From Mucilaginibacter rivuli (GTDB lineage: Bacteria; Bacteroidota; Bacteroidia; Sphingobacteriales; Sphingobacteriaceae), in contig NZ_JAHXPQ010000008.1 of NCBI RefSeq assembly GCF_019391655.1, forward strand, positions 124,001 through 188,000: a stretch of 64,000 nucleotides of DNA, in the 5' to 3' direction. The translations under genes and the position numbers were made by a program. The notes below the pieces were generated by a model. It saw only the letters and a list, made by a program, of their open reading frames with translations. It searched no databases and was not told the DNA's origin. This document shows positions 27,854 to 36,466 of this stretch, one piece after another. Numbering within the stretch: position 1 is the stretch's first letter; each line of letters opens with the position of its first letter.

Positions 27854-28423
27854 TTATACACCGCTGTTTCCATTAACATCAGAAATAACCGGCCTGTATT
27901 CTTTTATTATCGACTCATCAAAAGTTAACATCCTCATTTTATAAACTACCGATGGCATATACTTGGCACCTAATGATGCCCATATGTTATTTAATTGCTC
28001 AGGCGATATACTGGCCATTTCAAAAATCAATTTATCAATACCGGCATCCAGTTTTGGTGTATTAGCCTGTGTAAAAACATTCTTATACTGAAAATAAGCC
28101 ACAACAAACGATAAAAACCTGAGTGCCTCACTATAATTCCCGGTTTTAAAATAAGCCGAAAACAACACGTACAGGTTTATATTAAGCGGTGCCGATTGGC
28201 TTGTACCTATGTTACCGGCCAATCGTCCGGGTGTACCCGAGCCTAATACTTCTTTCTCAACGTTTACAAGTGTTACTACAATTTTATTTTCGCCCTGAAT
28301 GGCTACAGTGCCATCCTGGTTTATAATGCCCGATAATACAACCGCATCTTCGGCCGTTTTAAGCTTATTTTTGAAATACTGATTTATCTCATCTGTTAAG
28401 CACGATAACGATTCGTAAATCAT
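27854..28423 (-). CDS. DUF4255 tail-terminator/cap protein (Afp16/Pvc16-like), first gene of eCIS operon
   Basis: A 189-residue protein with the DUF4255 pattern: LTDEINQYFKNKL near the start, NKIVVTLVNVEKE around 66-78 and a long C-terminal helical region. DUF4255/Pvc16_N proteins cap the distal end of eCIS particles. In Afp and PVC the gene lies at the end of the structural block; here it opens the operon, an arrangement I associate with Bacteroidota systems. The start codon is the first ATG after the divergent intergenic region. Confidence 0.88.
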   Translation of the reverse strand: MIYESLSCLTDEINQYFKNKLKTAEDAVVLSGIINQDGTVAIQGENKIVVTLVNVEKEVLGSGTPGRLAGNIGTSQSAPLNINLYVLFSAYFKTGNYSEALRFLSFVVAYFQYKNVFTQANTPKLDAGIDKLIFEMASISPEQLNNIWASLGAKYMPSVVYKMRMLTFDESIIKEYRPVISDVNGNSGV

Positions 28424-28680
28424 TTTTATTTATAATTTTAATATTACCCAAGCCAAAACATGTATATATTTCAGAATGGGGGTATCTCTTGAAATTAATT
28501 ATATTTATAATCGGGGAAAGATTAATTTATAATTAAGTAAATTAAACACGAATAAAATATCTACTAATGCGCTCCTTAATCACTAATCTTCAGTAACGTT
28601 ACGAATAAAAGGTTAAAAAAAAAATATCATTTAAATATTTTTTTTGAACCTTTATATAAAATTTTGACACAGGCAAAACC
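28424..28680. promoter_or_regulatory. Divergent promoter region of the eCIS operon and the GH18-like gene
   Basis: This 257-base AT-rich spacer is the only place from which the minus-strand eCIS operon and the plus-strand GH18-like gene can be driven from a shared region. It contains a perfect 10-bp palindrome, GTAACGTTAC (28593-28602), and a long inverted repeat at 28608-28653. I could not find a good TTTG/TAnnTTTG pair on either strand, so exact start sites are not assigned. Confidence 0.6.
28608..28653. repeat. Long inverted repeat in the eCIS/GH18-like intergenic region
   Basis: The left arm, AAAGGTT followed by an A-run and TAT, pairs with a right arm reading ATAT, a T-run, then GAACCTTT: about 19 positions with one or two mismatches around a 7-base loop. 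It could be a bidirectional terminator or an operator; it sits 27 bases before the GH18-like start codon. Confidence 0.7.
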
Positions 28681-30801
28681 ATGGGTAAACCCTTAATACT
28701 ATTTATTTCTTTATGGGCAATTATACTTATTCATATCTCTTTTTCGCCTGCCGATAAAATACCGGTACTTTATCAACAAACTCAAATTGACAGTACTAAA
28801 AAAGCAGCAGCCGATATAAAAGCTAAAGCCATAGCCCAAATAAATGCGGCAAAAAAAGCGGCAGCCGATGCAAAGGCCAAAGCAGATGCCAAAAAAATTG
28901 CTGATGCTGCTAAAAAAGCTGCACAGGATAAGAAGAATATAGCCGCTTTATTAGCTAAACTAATAAAACCCTTCAGATTCAGGAATAATGAGAAGATACG
29001 TATAGAAAACCTGATACATAGCTATATTATTAACGACTCGATTGCGGCCGCCCCTGTTGTAAAAGATATTAACACTCAAATGGCTGATGTAAGGGCATTA
29101 CTTGAGGCTATTAATAAACAATACACTGCCGACTCGATAAGCTACGAGGCTAATAAACAGGATGTAAATGTGCACCTCCAAAAATTAGACAAGTATGATA
29201 ATGCAGTTAAATTGATCCAGCAGCAAATTGATGCCATAAACAAAAAAATCACAGCAAAAAAAGATACGCCCAAAGTTGTTATCCCCCCCCCTCCCCCAAA
29301 AGACCAGCCATTGGCGGTTACAGATGCCATGCAGCAAAAGATCAATATACTGCGAAAGCTGATCAAAGCACCCTTATTCGATACCATATATACTGCAAAC
29401 AAAGACTCACTTATTGTAAGGAAATTTACCATAGGCCAAAAAAAGGAAGTATTGGGCTTTTATGATTACAACGCTCCTATAAAGTTTGATGCGATAAACT
29501 ACAAACTCATTACAACGCTTGTGTATGCAATAAACGCAGATGGATGGCCGCTTAGTTTAGGAAAAAATCATACTATTATCGACAGTGCCAAAAAGCATCA
29601 TCTCAATGTGGTACTGTCTTTTTATACTAATGCAACAACAACAAATACCATATTAACCAGCAAAGCCGGCAGAGATACATTTATCAATCAATCGGAAAGG
29701 TTATTGAAAATAAAAAAAGCAGATGGCATAAATATTAACTTTACAGGAGTTAATTCAAGTGCAAAAACACTATTTGTACAATTTATTAATGCAATTGATG
29801 GAAAGTATAAGAAAAAGGCCCAAGACTTTAGTATCAGCATAAACGTTCCGGCTAATGACAAGTTTGCAGCTTATGATCTGAATACCCTTGCTCCTGTTGT
29901 AAAGCACTTCATTATAGATTTCACGCAGGTACCAAACGCGCCGGGGCCAATGTCAACCTTAACAAGCCTGGGTACTTACAGTATAAAAAACTGTTTTAAT
30001 ACCTATTTGGGATCGGGCATACTGGCCAATAAGTTTATCCTCGGCATACCTTATTATGGGTCGATATGGAATAAAAAAGCTAAAGCAAGCCCTCCTACAA
30101 TAACCTATACCGATATACAAAAGCAATATGCCGATTCTGCAGTTTATTATAATGATGATGTATCGGCAGCGTATATTAAGGTAAATGAGGGTAAAGCGCC
30201 GCTTACCATATGGTTTGATGATGATAAAACACTGAACGGCAAATATGATTTTGTTTTGGCAAATGCACTTGCCGGTGTTGCCATAAAATATATTGGCGAT
30301 GATAATACAACAGGTGAGCTAAAGAACGAACTTATTTATAAGTTTGCAATAATAGATACAACCAAGGTGGATACATTCAGAAATAACCAAAAGCCTTCTT
30401 TCCGTGATTTTTGGGAGCATATCACAACGAGCCCTTGCGGTCACGCTATACTGCCTGTTTATGGTGAAATATTATTGATCGTCAACCTATCGTTAATTGC
30501 GGTGCTTGTTATAGGAGGTTTAATACTTTTTTTCGGTGTTAAAAATAACGGCGAAACCTGGCCATATAAAAAGAACCTCACTTACGTGCTGATCGGTATA
30601 TTTGTACTCTGGACATTTGTATTCCTGATGTGGCTGTTCTTTTGGGATAAGAACCCCTACTTTGGCCCTGGCCCACCATACGATAGCGATTGTATCAACA
30701 TCTCATTTGCTACACTGTTTATCATCCTGTTAATAGGTACGTGTTTAGGCGCGGCCGTTTATTGGTTTTACAGGAAAAACACACCCGACGAGCAGCCGTA
30801 A
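28681..30801 (+). CDS. Multipass protein with coiled coil and degenerate GH18-like domain
   Basis: A 706-residue protein. Residues 4-22 are a signal or anchor segment, 38-90 an Ala/Lys-rich helix, 100-195 further helices probably forming a coiled coil, and 202-206 a proline run. Residues about 255-575 resemble a GH18 (chitinase-fold) barrel: VLGFYDYN, INYKLITTLVYAI, then DGININFTG (348-356) where active enzymes have DGxDxDxE, and GIPYYGSIW later. Thr355 stands where the catalytic Glu should be, so hydrolysis is unlikely. Three membrane helices close the protein (about 592-620, 633-655, 675-698). Divergent from the eCIS operon, it could anchor particles or sense the envelope; this is inferred from position. 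Confidence 0.7.
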   Translation: MGKPLILFISLWAIILIHISFSPADKIPVLYQQTQIDSTKKAAADIKAKAIAQINAAKKAAADAKAKADAKKIADAAKKAAQDKKNIAALLAKLIKPFRFRNNEKIRIENLIHSYIINDSIAAAPVVKDINTQMADVRALLEAINKQYTADSISYEANKQDVNVHLQKLDKYDNAVKLIQQQIDAINKKITAKKDTPKVVIPPPPPKDQPLAVTDAMQQKINILRKLIKAPLFDTIYTANKDSLIVRKFTIGQKKEVLGFYDYNAPIKFDAINYKLITTLVYAINADGWPLSLGKNHTIIDSAKKHHLNVVLSFYTNATTTNTILTSKAGRDTFINQSERLLKIKKADGININFTGVNSSAKTLFVQFINAIDGKYKKKAQDFSISINVPANDKFAAYDLNTLAPVVKHFIIDFTQVPNAPGPMSTLTSLGTYSIKNCFNTYLGSGILANKFILGIPYYGSIWNKKAKASPPTITYTDIQKQYADSAVYYNDDVSAAYIKVNEGKAPLTIWFDDDKTLNGKYDFVLANALAGVAIKYIGDDNTTGELKNELIYKFAIIDTTKVDTFRNNQKPSFRDFWEHITTSPCGHAILPVYGEILLIVNLSLIAVLVIGGLILFFGVKNNGETWPYKKNLTYVLIGIFVLWTFVFLMWLFFWDKNPYFGPGPPYDSDCINISFATLFIILLIGTCLGAAVYWFYRKNTPDEQP

Positions 30802-30885
30802 CAAACTTATCATACACCTATTCATAACATGTTATTAACTTAAATTTAATTTTAAGGGGTGTATTTTTGTGACTTTATCCTCACA

Positions 30886-32091
30886 ATGAATATATCGAAA
30901 ACTTCACCAGTCATCTCTATTTTAAATACATTTAAAAGTCTCTGTCTTTTATTCGTAATTATTTATGTACCTCAAACTACGTTTGGGCAAAGTGTAAAAA
31001 AGCCCGTTGTAATTAACATGGTTTTTTCTTCGGATGCTCACTACGGCATCAGCAGACCCAATTTCAGGGGCGACACCGCTGTAGCGGGATACAAAGTAAA
31101 CGCTGCGATGATAAAGCAGATAAACAGTCTGCCCGGCCTTACCTTGCCGCAAGATGGTGGAGTTGGCGGTGGCCGTACCATTGGAGCCGTAGACTATGTG
31201 GTACAAACAGGCGATATAGCCAACCGGCAGGAAGTGCCTATTCAGAGTGCTGCAGCATCATGGGGGCAATTTGAATATGATTACATCAAAAGTATCACAC
31301 TTAAAGGACACGATGGCAAACCAGCCGGATTGCTTGTTGTACCGGGCAATCACGATATATCAAACGCAATAGGTTTTCATAAAGCAATGAAGCCTTTAAC
31401 CGATCCTACAAGTATGGTTAAAATATACAACCTGATGCTGAAGCCTAAAGTGCCTATGACTAACGTGAAATATAATTATGCGAAAGATAAGATCAATTAC
31501 TCGCACGATATACAAGGCATACACATGATGTTTATTACCCTTTGGCCTGATTCTGCAGAACGGATATGGATGGAACGCGATCTGGCTATTGTACCTAAAA
31601 GTATGCCTGTAATAATATTTACACATGATCAGCCAACCTGCGAGGCCAAGCATTTTACTAATCCTCAACCACCTCACGATATTAATGCTGAAGCCAAATT
31701 TGAAAATCTTACAACGGAATATTACAAAGAGAGCTATAATGCTAAAGGCGATGGTGGCACAACTGATATTGAACAGCGTGGATGGGTTAAGTTTTTAAAA
31801 CTACACTCAAATATCAAAGCTTACTTTCATGGCAACAGTAACTGGAACGAGTTTTATACTTATACAGGCCCGGATAATGATATTAGCCTGAATACCTTCC
31901 GTGTTGATTCGCCAATGAAAGGCAAGTACTCAGCTAAAGATGAAACCCTGTTATCTTTCCAACTCATATCATTAAATGCGGCAAGCCAAACACTAACGGT
32001 AAGAGAGTGCCTGTGGAATACAAAACCACAAGATATAAACCAACAAGTTGTTTTTGGTAAAAGTGTTACAGTTTCGCTAAAGGTGAATTAA
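30886..32091 (+). CDS. Exported calcineurin-like metallophosphoesterase
   Basis: A 401-residue protein counted from the ATG at 30886; an in-frame GTG at 30859 would add nine residues before the signal peptide and is less likely. After a signal peptide ending TFGQS, the metallophosphoesterase motifs run in order: SSDAHYG (D-x-H), QTGDIANR (GD), VPGNHDIS (GNHD), IFTHDQP (H) and YFHGNSNW (GHx-type). These bind two metals. The family includes phosphodiesterases and phosphatases; the substrate cannot be read here. A TATTTTTG element at 30862-30869 lies just upstream and fits the Bacteroidota -7 box. The stop is 4 bases from the stop of the converging GH43 gene. Confidence 0.85.
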   Translation: MNISKTSPVISILNTFKSLCLLFVIIYVPQTTFGQSVKKPVVINMVFSSDAHYGISRPNFRGDTAVAGYKVNAAMIKQINSLPGLTLPQDGGVGGGRTIGAVDYVVQTGDIANRQEVPIQSAAASWGQFEYDYIKSITLKGHDGKPAGLLVVPGNHDISNAIGFHKAMKPLTDPTSMVKIYNLMLKPKVPMTNVKYNYAKDKINYSHDIQGIHMMFITLWPDSAERIWMERDLAIVPKSMPVIIFTHDQPTCEAKHFTNPQPPHDINAEAKFENLTTEYYKESYNAKGDGGTTDIEQRGWVKFLKLHSNIKAYFHGNSNWNEFYTYTGPDNDISLNTFRVDSPMKGKYSAKDETLLSFQLISLNAASQTLTVRECLWNTKPQDINQQVVFGKSVTVSLKVN

Positions 32092-32095
32092 GGGC

Positions 32096-33574
32096 TTAAT
32101 ATATCTTTATCTCCCATAAGCCCGGCGCACCTGATAGTATGGTAAGCTTGAGGTAACGGGCTTGTCCTATTTTACCCGCACTTTCGGGCGACATCAGTAC
32201 CGGCGCCGATTGCGTTTTAACTGTTTGCCATGTTTTACCATCTTTTGATGCCTCTAACTTCCAGGTATGGCCCAGGGTTGATTCAACAAAGAACAAGTCA
32301 ACCGATTTTATATTTTTAACTGCGCCCAGGTCTGCCTGTATCCAGGGTTGCGTATCGGTAACGTTAGCCATCCAATAAGTGCTGTTTAAACCATCAAAAG
32401 CATTTTCGGGCTTAGCTGTTGATATACGCTCTGTATTTACCACATCAAGGCCGCTGTAGCGCGATGCCATAGTTTGCAGTTTATCCAAAGCAGTATCAAT
32501 AGCTACCTTGATCAATCTATCTTCTCTTGAACCTGATGCGTTTACACCAACAGGTTTAACAGTTGCCGGTGCTGTGCTTTTAAACATTGCGGCAGTACCA
32601 TCCAGATTTACCTGTATAGGCTTAATGGTACCATCGGCGTTAAACTCCATCTTATTTGCATAAACCAGGCGGGTTGTACCGCCGTTGCCATATTCCAAAT
32701 AAAAGAACAGGTAATTATCCGTTTCCGGAATATGTAATACATTACCATGGCCTGGCCCCCAAACCCTTGTTTTTATATCTGAACGCAGGATGATATCAGT
32801 ACCGGCAGGCGCGGTATAAGGGCCTAACGGGTTTTTACTCATCATATAAGCATAACAATAATTTGCATTGCCCGATAAGGTGTACACATAATAATAAAGG
32901 CCGTTACGCTTAAACATGAACGGGCCTTCGGAGTACCCCCCACGTTTGGTAAGGATGCTAACCTTTTCGCCTGCCATAGCCGCCCAGTCTGCGTTAAGCT
33001 TAGCGGCATTCCTGCGACGCCATACAACATAGGCCGAGCCGTCATCATCCGCAAATACATCACCATCAATATCAGGTGCTACAGGTTTAGCTTCTTCGGC
33101 GGCTTTTTCGGGTTGGTTATAATAAACACCGGTACCACCATTAAACCTGAAAGGGCCTTCGGGTTTATCTGCTAATAAAAGGTAAGTGCCCATAGTTTCA
33201 TCGGGCTTTACAATAGTGGCATACAGGTAGTATTGGTTATTCCTTTTTAATACTTTACCCGGTGCCCAGTAACGGAAATAACCTGTTTTTTGTGCGCCTT
33301 TAGCATCGGTATAGGTGTATGCCTTATTAAAATCAATGTTACTGAACAGCGTACCCTTATAACTCCAATTCACAAGGTCTTTTGATTTCCATACCACCGG
33401 AGGCCCCATTTGGGCAAGGCCATGATTGATATCCGATGTAGCGTACATATAATAAGTCCCATCAAAATATGACACCGATGGATCGGCAACATAATCGGGG
33501 ATAACAGCATTTTGCGCAAATGCCACACGGCATATAGTTAACAGGCACAAGGTTATAAGGATGCGTGGTCTCAT
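32096..33574 (-). CDS. GH43 glycoside hydrolase with F5/8-type C carbohydrate-binding domain
   Basis: A 492-residue exported enzyme (signal peptide 1-21, ending AFAQN). The five-bladed propeller domain shows YVADPSVSYFDGTYYMYATS (residues 28-47), with Asp31 in the general base position, and VWGPGHGNVLHI later. Residues about 370-492 are a discoidin-like (F5/8 type C) module: ERISTAKPENAFDGLNSTYW, then PWIQADLGAV. GH43 enzymes act as arabinofuranosidases, xylosidases or galactan hydrolases; the subfamily cannot be fixed by eye. A small hairpin (ATGCAC CAAA GTGCAT, 33647-33662) lies upstream and could be an operator. Confidence 0.88.
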   Translation of the reverse strand: MRPRILITLCLLTICRVAFAQNAVIPDYVADPSVSYFDGTYYMYATSDINHGLAQMGPPVVWKSKDLVNWSYKGTLFSNIDFNKAYTYTDAKGAQKTGYFRYWAPGKVLKRNNQYYLYATIVKPDETMGTYLLLADKPEGPFRFNGGTGVYYNQPEKAAEEAKPVAPDIDGDVFADDDGSAYVVWRRRNAAKLNADWAAMAGEKVSILTKRGGYSEGPFMFKRNGLYYYVYTLSGNANYCYAYMMSKNPLGPYTAPAGTDIILRSDIKTRVWGPGHGNVLHIPETDNYLFFYLEYGNGGTTRLVYANKMEFNADGTIKPIQVNLDGTAAMFKSTAPATVKPVGVNASGSREDRLIKVAIDTALDKLQTMASRYSGLDVVNTERISTAKPENAFDGLNSTYWMANVTDTQPWIQADLGAVKNIKSVDLFFVESTLGHTWKLEASKDGKTWQTVKTQSAPVLMSPESAGKIGQARYLKLTILSGAPGLWEIKIY

Positions 33575-33852
33575 TATTATTGGCTATTGATGCGGTAAAG
33601 CTAAAAAACTATTCGGAATGGTTAATTACAATTATTTTGTGAGACTATGCACCAAAGTGCATGGCATCATATTGATCCTATGCCTAATAAACCTAAAACA
33701 TACAAACAATGTATTTCAAATACAGAAAATGCCTAGCAGTTAAACTTAAAATGTCTTTTTTGCGTAGTTTCCTGTAAAAACCGCGTATAAATACTATTTT
33801 TATAGTGTAATATGCCGTTAGCAAATACTATCTATACTCAATCTATCCCTAA

Positions 33853-34971
33853 ATGCAGAACCCCGAGCTCAAAAAACCTGATACGGTAAAACAATTTGAG
33901 CAGTTTGATTTTGACAAAAACAAAGACCTGAACGAATTGGTGAGCCTGGCATCGGCATTGTGCGATACACCTATTGCCATGATAACGTTACTGGATAGTA
34001 ATATACAATGGATCAAGAATAAAAAAGAAGAGCCCATTAGCAGCACGGGCCATGAAAGCTTATTTTGCAAGCAAATGGCCGCTGACGAGCAGGTATTAGC
34101 CATACCTGATACATTATTGGATGGACGCCTTGTCAACAATCCCGGTATTACGGGCAAAGATGCTATTCGTTTTTATGCAGGCGCGCCATTAATAACAACA
34201 TCGGGTTATCATATTGGCACTTTATGTGTTTTAGATCACAAACCGCATGTTTTCACCAAACAGCAATCAGAAATGCTGGAAATACTCTCAAAACAGGTAA
34301 TCCGGGTAATTGACCTGGATGTAAACTTAAAACTCATTAAACAATATAATATCGCATTAAAATTCCAAAAAGAAAAGATAGATGCTTCGGAAAGAAAGCT
34401 ACGTGCATTTTTTGATAGTTCTGAATCATGCCATGTATTATTAGATAAGGATATAAAGGTGCTCGATTTTAATAAGGCAACCGATGCAGTTGTGAAAAAA
34501 CTATCTGAAAGAACTTTAGAAATAGGCCAGGATATGATAAAATATGTAAGCCCGGCTTTACAAAATGATTTTTTGACCTGCTTTAAACGTGCATTTAAAG
34601 GTAAGAGTATCAATAACGAGTTTTTAATGCATTATGGCAAAAAAGGTTCTATCTGGTGGCAAATGAGCTTTGAGCCCGTACGCGATCAAAATGGGCTGAT
34701 TTTTGGTGTTGCACTCACAGCATCGAATATCAATGAACGCAAAAACCACCTTGCCGAAATATCAACGCAAAATGAGTCGTTACGAAATATTGCAAATATA
34801 CAATCGCATGAGTATCGTCGTCCTGTAGCTTCAATAATGGGCTTGATGGATCTGATCAGACATAGCAATTACAAACCTGGCAAAGAGTACCTGCTAATGA
34901 TGGAAAAGGCTGTGCAAGAACTTGATGAAAAAATACGAAATGTGGTTAACTATACACAAACAGGTACATAA
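33853..34971 (+). CDS. GAF-PAS sensor with HisKA-like helix but no ATPase domain
   Basis: A 372-residue cytoplasmic protein. Residues 15-160 form a GAF domain (LCDTPIAMITLLD, then FYAGAPLITTSGYHIGTLCV). Residues 180-300 form a PAS domain with the PAC-like FEPVRDQNGLIFGVALTASN. A coiled segment leads to a dimerisation-helix sequence with HEYRRPVASI around His319, the H-box of histidine kinases. The protein then ends at residue 372 without any HATPase_c domain. It may be a phosphotransfer or regulatory partner of another kinase, or a truncated kinase; no downstream remnant of an ATPase domain is visible in the following 438 bases. Confidence 0.82.
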   Translation: MQNPELKKPDTVKQFEQFDFDKNKDLNELVSLASALCDTPIAMITLLDSNIQWIKNKKEEPISSTGHESLFCKQMAADEQVLAIPDTLLDGRLVNNPGITGKDAIRFYAGAPLITTSGYHIGTLCVLDHKPHVFTKQQSEMLEILSKQVIRVIDLDVNLKLIKQYNIALKFQKEKIDASERKLRAFFDSSESCHVLLDKDIKVLDFNKATDAVVKKLSERTLEIGQDMIKYVSPALQNDFLTCFKRAFKGKSINNEFLMHYGKKGSIWWQMSFEPVRDQNGLIFGVALTASNINERKNHLAEISTQNESLRNIANIQSHEYRRPVASIMGLMDLIRHSNYKPGKEYLLMMEKAVQELDEKIRNVVNYTQTGT

Positions 34972-35409
34972 CAAAAACGCTGTTTAACAAGCCTTGTTAA
35001 GTCATGGTTTTGTAATCGTAAATTTTATAAACATTTCCCTTTCTATATCGGCGTAAGCACATTGCCAAAAACTGGGCTGCAAACGTCACATTTTGCTTAC
35101 AGATTGTTGAAAAGTACCCCCTGTTGTGTATAACTATCGCATACTAACAATACGCTATTGCCTTAACTTTGGTTTAGTTCTTTTAGGGATCTTTCAGGAT
35201 TTGTCAAAATAGGTCGCAATGACCTTATGTAATTCAAAAACAGCGGATTACTTTGCAAATCTTACAACATCAAAAAAGATCATATCAGGGCTTCACGTAT
35301 AAAGTTTTATAAAATTAAGATAGTCCCCTTGTCTGCAAAAAATAAGGGATAATGGCTTGTCGTCTTTTGTAAGATCGGGTTAAATTTTTAATGGGGACAA
35401 TACAATACT
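34972..35409. other. 438-bp non-coding region upstream of nrdB
   Basis: No gene is supported here. It probably holds the nrdBA promoter and leader. A TAACTTTG element at 35164-35171 fits the Bacteroidota -7 box (TAnnTTTG), but I see no matching -33 element at the usual spacing. A TGTGTATAA at 35125-35133 is the complement of the DnaA-box consensus TTATNCACA. A short palindrome, AGGTCGCAATGACCT, lies near 35211-35225. I see no NrdR box and no recognisable riboswitch. Confidence 0.5.
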
Positions 35410-36384
35410 ATGGATAACGAACAAGAATTACTGCTGAGAGAAAACAAAGACCGCTTTGTTATTCTGCCCATTAATTATCCCAAAATATGGGAGATGTATA
35501 AAAAGCACGAAGCCAGTTTTTGGACAGCCGAAGAAATTGACTTGGGCGATGATATGAAAGACTGGAATGCCATGAACGATGGTGAGCGCCATTTCATTTC
35601 GCATATCCTGGCATTCTTCGCGGCAAGTGATGGTATTGTTAACGAAAACCTTGCAGTGAACTTTATGAGCGAGGTGCAATTGCCCGAAGCGCGTTGTTTT
35701 TATGGATTCCAGATCATGATGGAGAATATTCACAGCGAAACTTACGCGTTGCTTATTGATACCTATATTAAGGATACTACCGAAAAAAATCGTTTGTTCC
35801 ACGCTATCGAGACCGTGCCTTGTGTTAAAAAGAAAGGCGAATGGGCATTAAAGTGGATAGAGAACGGAACGTTTGCAGAACGCCTGGTTGCTTTTGCCGC
35901 TGTTGAGGGTATTTTCTTCTCGGGTAGCTTTTGCTCGATATTCTGGTTAAAAAAACGCGGTTTAATGCCGGGATTGACCTTTAGTAACGAATTAATATCG
36001 CGCGATGAGGGTATGCACTGCGAATTTGCATGCTTATTGTACGGTATGTTGAAAAACAAGCTATCGCAGGAAGCAGTAACAGGCATTATTGCTGATGCTG
36101 TGGAAATAGAAAAAGAGTTTATCAGCGAGGCTTTACCTGTTTCATTGATCGGGATGAATGCTAAGCTGATGAGCCAATATATTGAATTTGTAGCCGACAG
36201 GTGGTTAGGCGAATTAGGGTATGATAAGCTGTACAACGCCACTAACCCGTTCGATTTTATGGAAATGATATCGCTGCAAGGCAAAACCAACTTCTTTGAA
36301 AAACGGGTTGGCGATTACCAAAAGAGCGGCGTTTTATCATCGGATGCGAAGAGCCAGTCGTTCTCAATGGATGAAGACTTTTAA
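35410..36384 (+). CDS. nrdB: Ribonucleoside-diphosphate reductase class Ia, beta subunit
   Basis: A 324-residue R2 protein that carries the diiron-tyrosyl radical cofactor. The sequence resembles eukaryotic R2: EEIDLGDDMKDW, GIVNENLAVNF, EARCFYGFQI and MENIHSETYALLIDTYI supply iron ligands, with the Tyr of CFYGFQ in the radical position. The C-terminus (SFSMDEDF) is the acidic, aromatic tail that docks on the alpha subunit. It is followed by nrdA after an 82-base spacer, so the order is beta-alpha. Together they make deoxyribonucleotides under aerobic conditions. Confidence 0.97.
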   Translation: MDNEQELLLRENKDRFVILPINYPKIWEMYKKHEASFWTAEEIDLGDDMKDWNAMNDGERHFISHILAFFAASDGIVNENLAVNFMSEVQLPEARCFYGFQIMMENIHSETYALLIDTYIKDTTEKNRLFHAIETVPCVKKKGEWALKWIENGTFAERLVAFAAVEGIFFSGSFCSIFWLKKRGLMPGLTFSNELISRDEGMHCEFACLLYGMLKNKLSQEAVTGIIADAVEIEKEFISEALPVSLIGMNAKLMSQYIEFVADRWLGELGYDKLYNATNPFDFMEMISLQGKTNFFEKRVGDYQKSGVLSSDAKSQSFSMDEDF

Positions 36385-36453
36385 GCCGAAACTTTAAGAA
36401 TAAGTAAATAATCAATCAACAATAATAAATTAATCGTTCCCGTAAGGGAATAA

Positions 36454-36460
36454 AAGGAGG
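36454..36460 (+). promoter_or_regulatory. Strong Shine-Dalgarno sequence before nrdA
   Basis: AAGGAGG lies 6 bases before the nrdA ATG at 36467. Most genes in this window have no such sequence, as is usual in Bacteroidota, so this is unusual. A small hairpin (TTCCC GTAA GGGAA, about 36437-36450) sits just upstream. Confidence 0.6.
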
Positions 36461-36466
36461 GTCTCA

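Noticed and set aside
7041..28423. A type VI secretion system
   Set aside because: VgrG, PAAR and gp25 are shared with T6SS, but there are no TssJ/L/M membrane genes, no ClpV and no TssB/TssC pair; instead an Afp15-type ATPase, a DUF4255 cap and a single fused-type sheath are present.
5840..28423. A prophage
   Set aside because: No integrase, terminase, portal, capsid or lysis genes and no attachment sites are seen; only tail-like genes are present, with the AAA+ ATPase of eCIS.
28681..30801. Active chitinase
   Set aside because: The catalytic DGxDxDxE motif reads DGININFT, with Thr in place of the acid residue.
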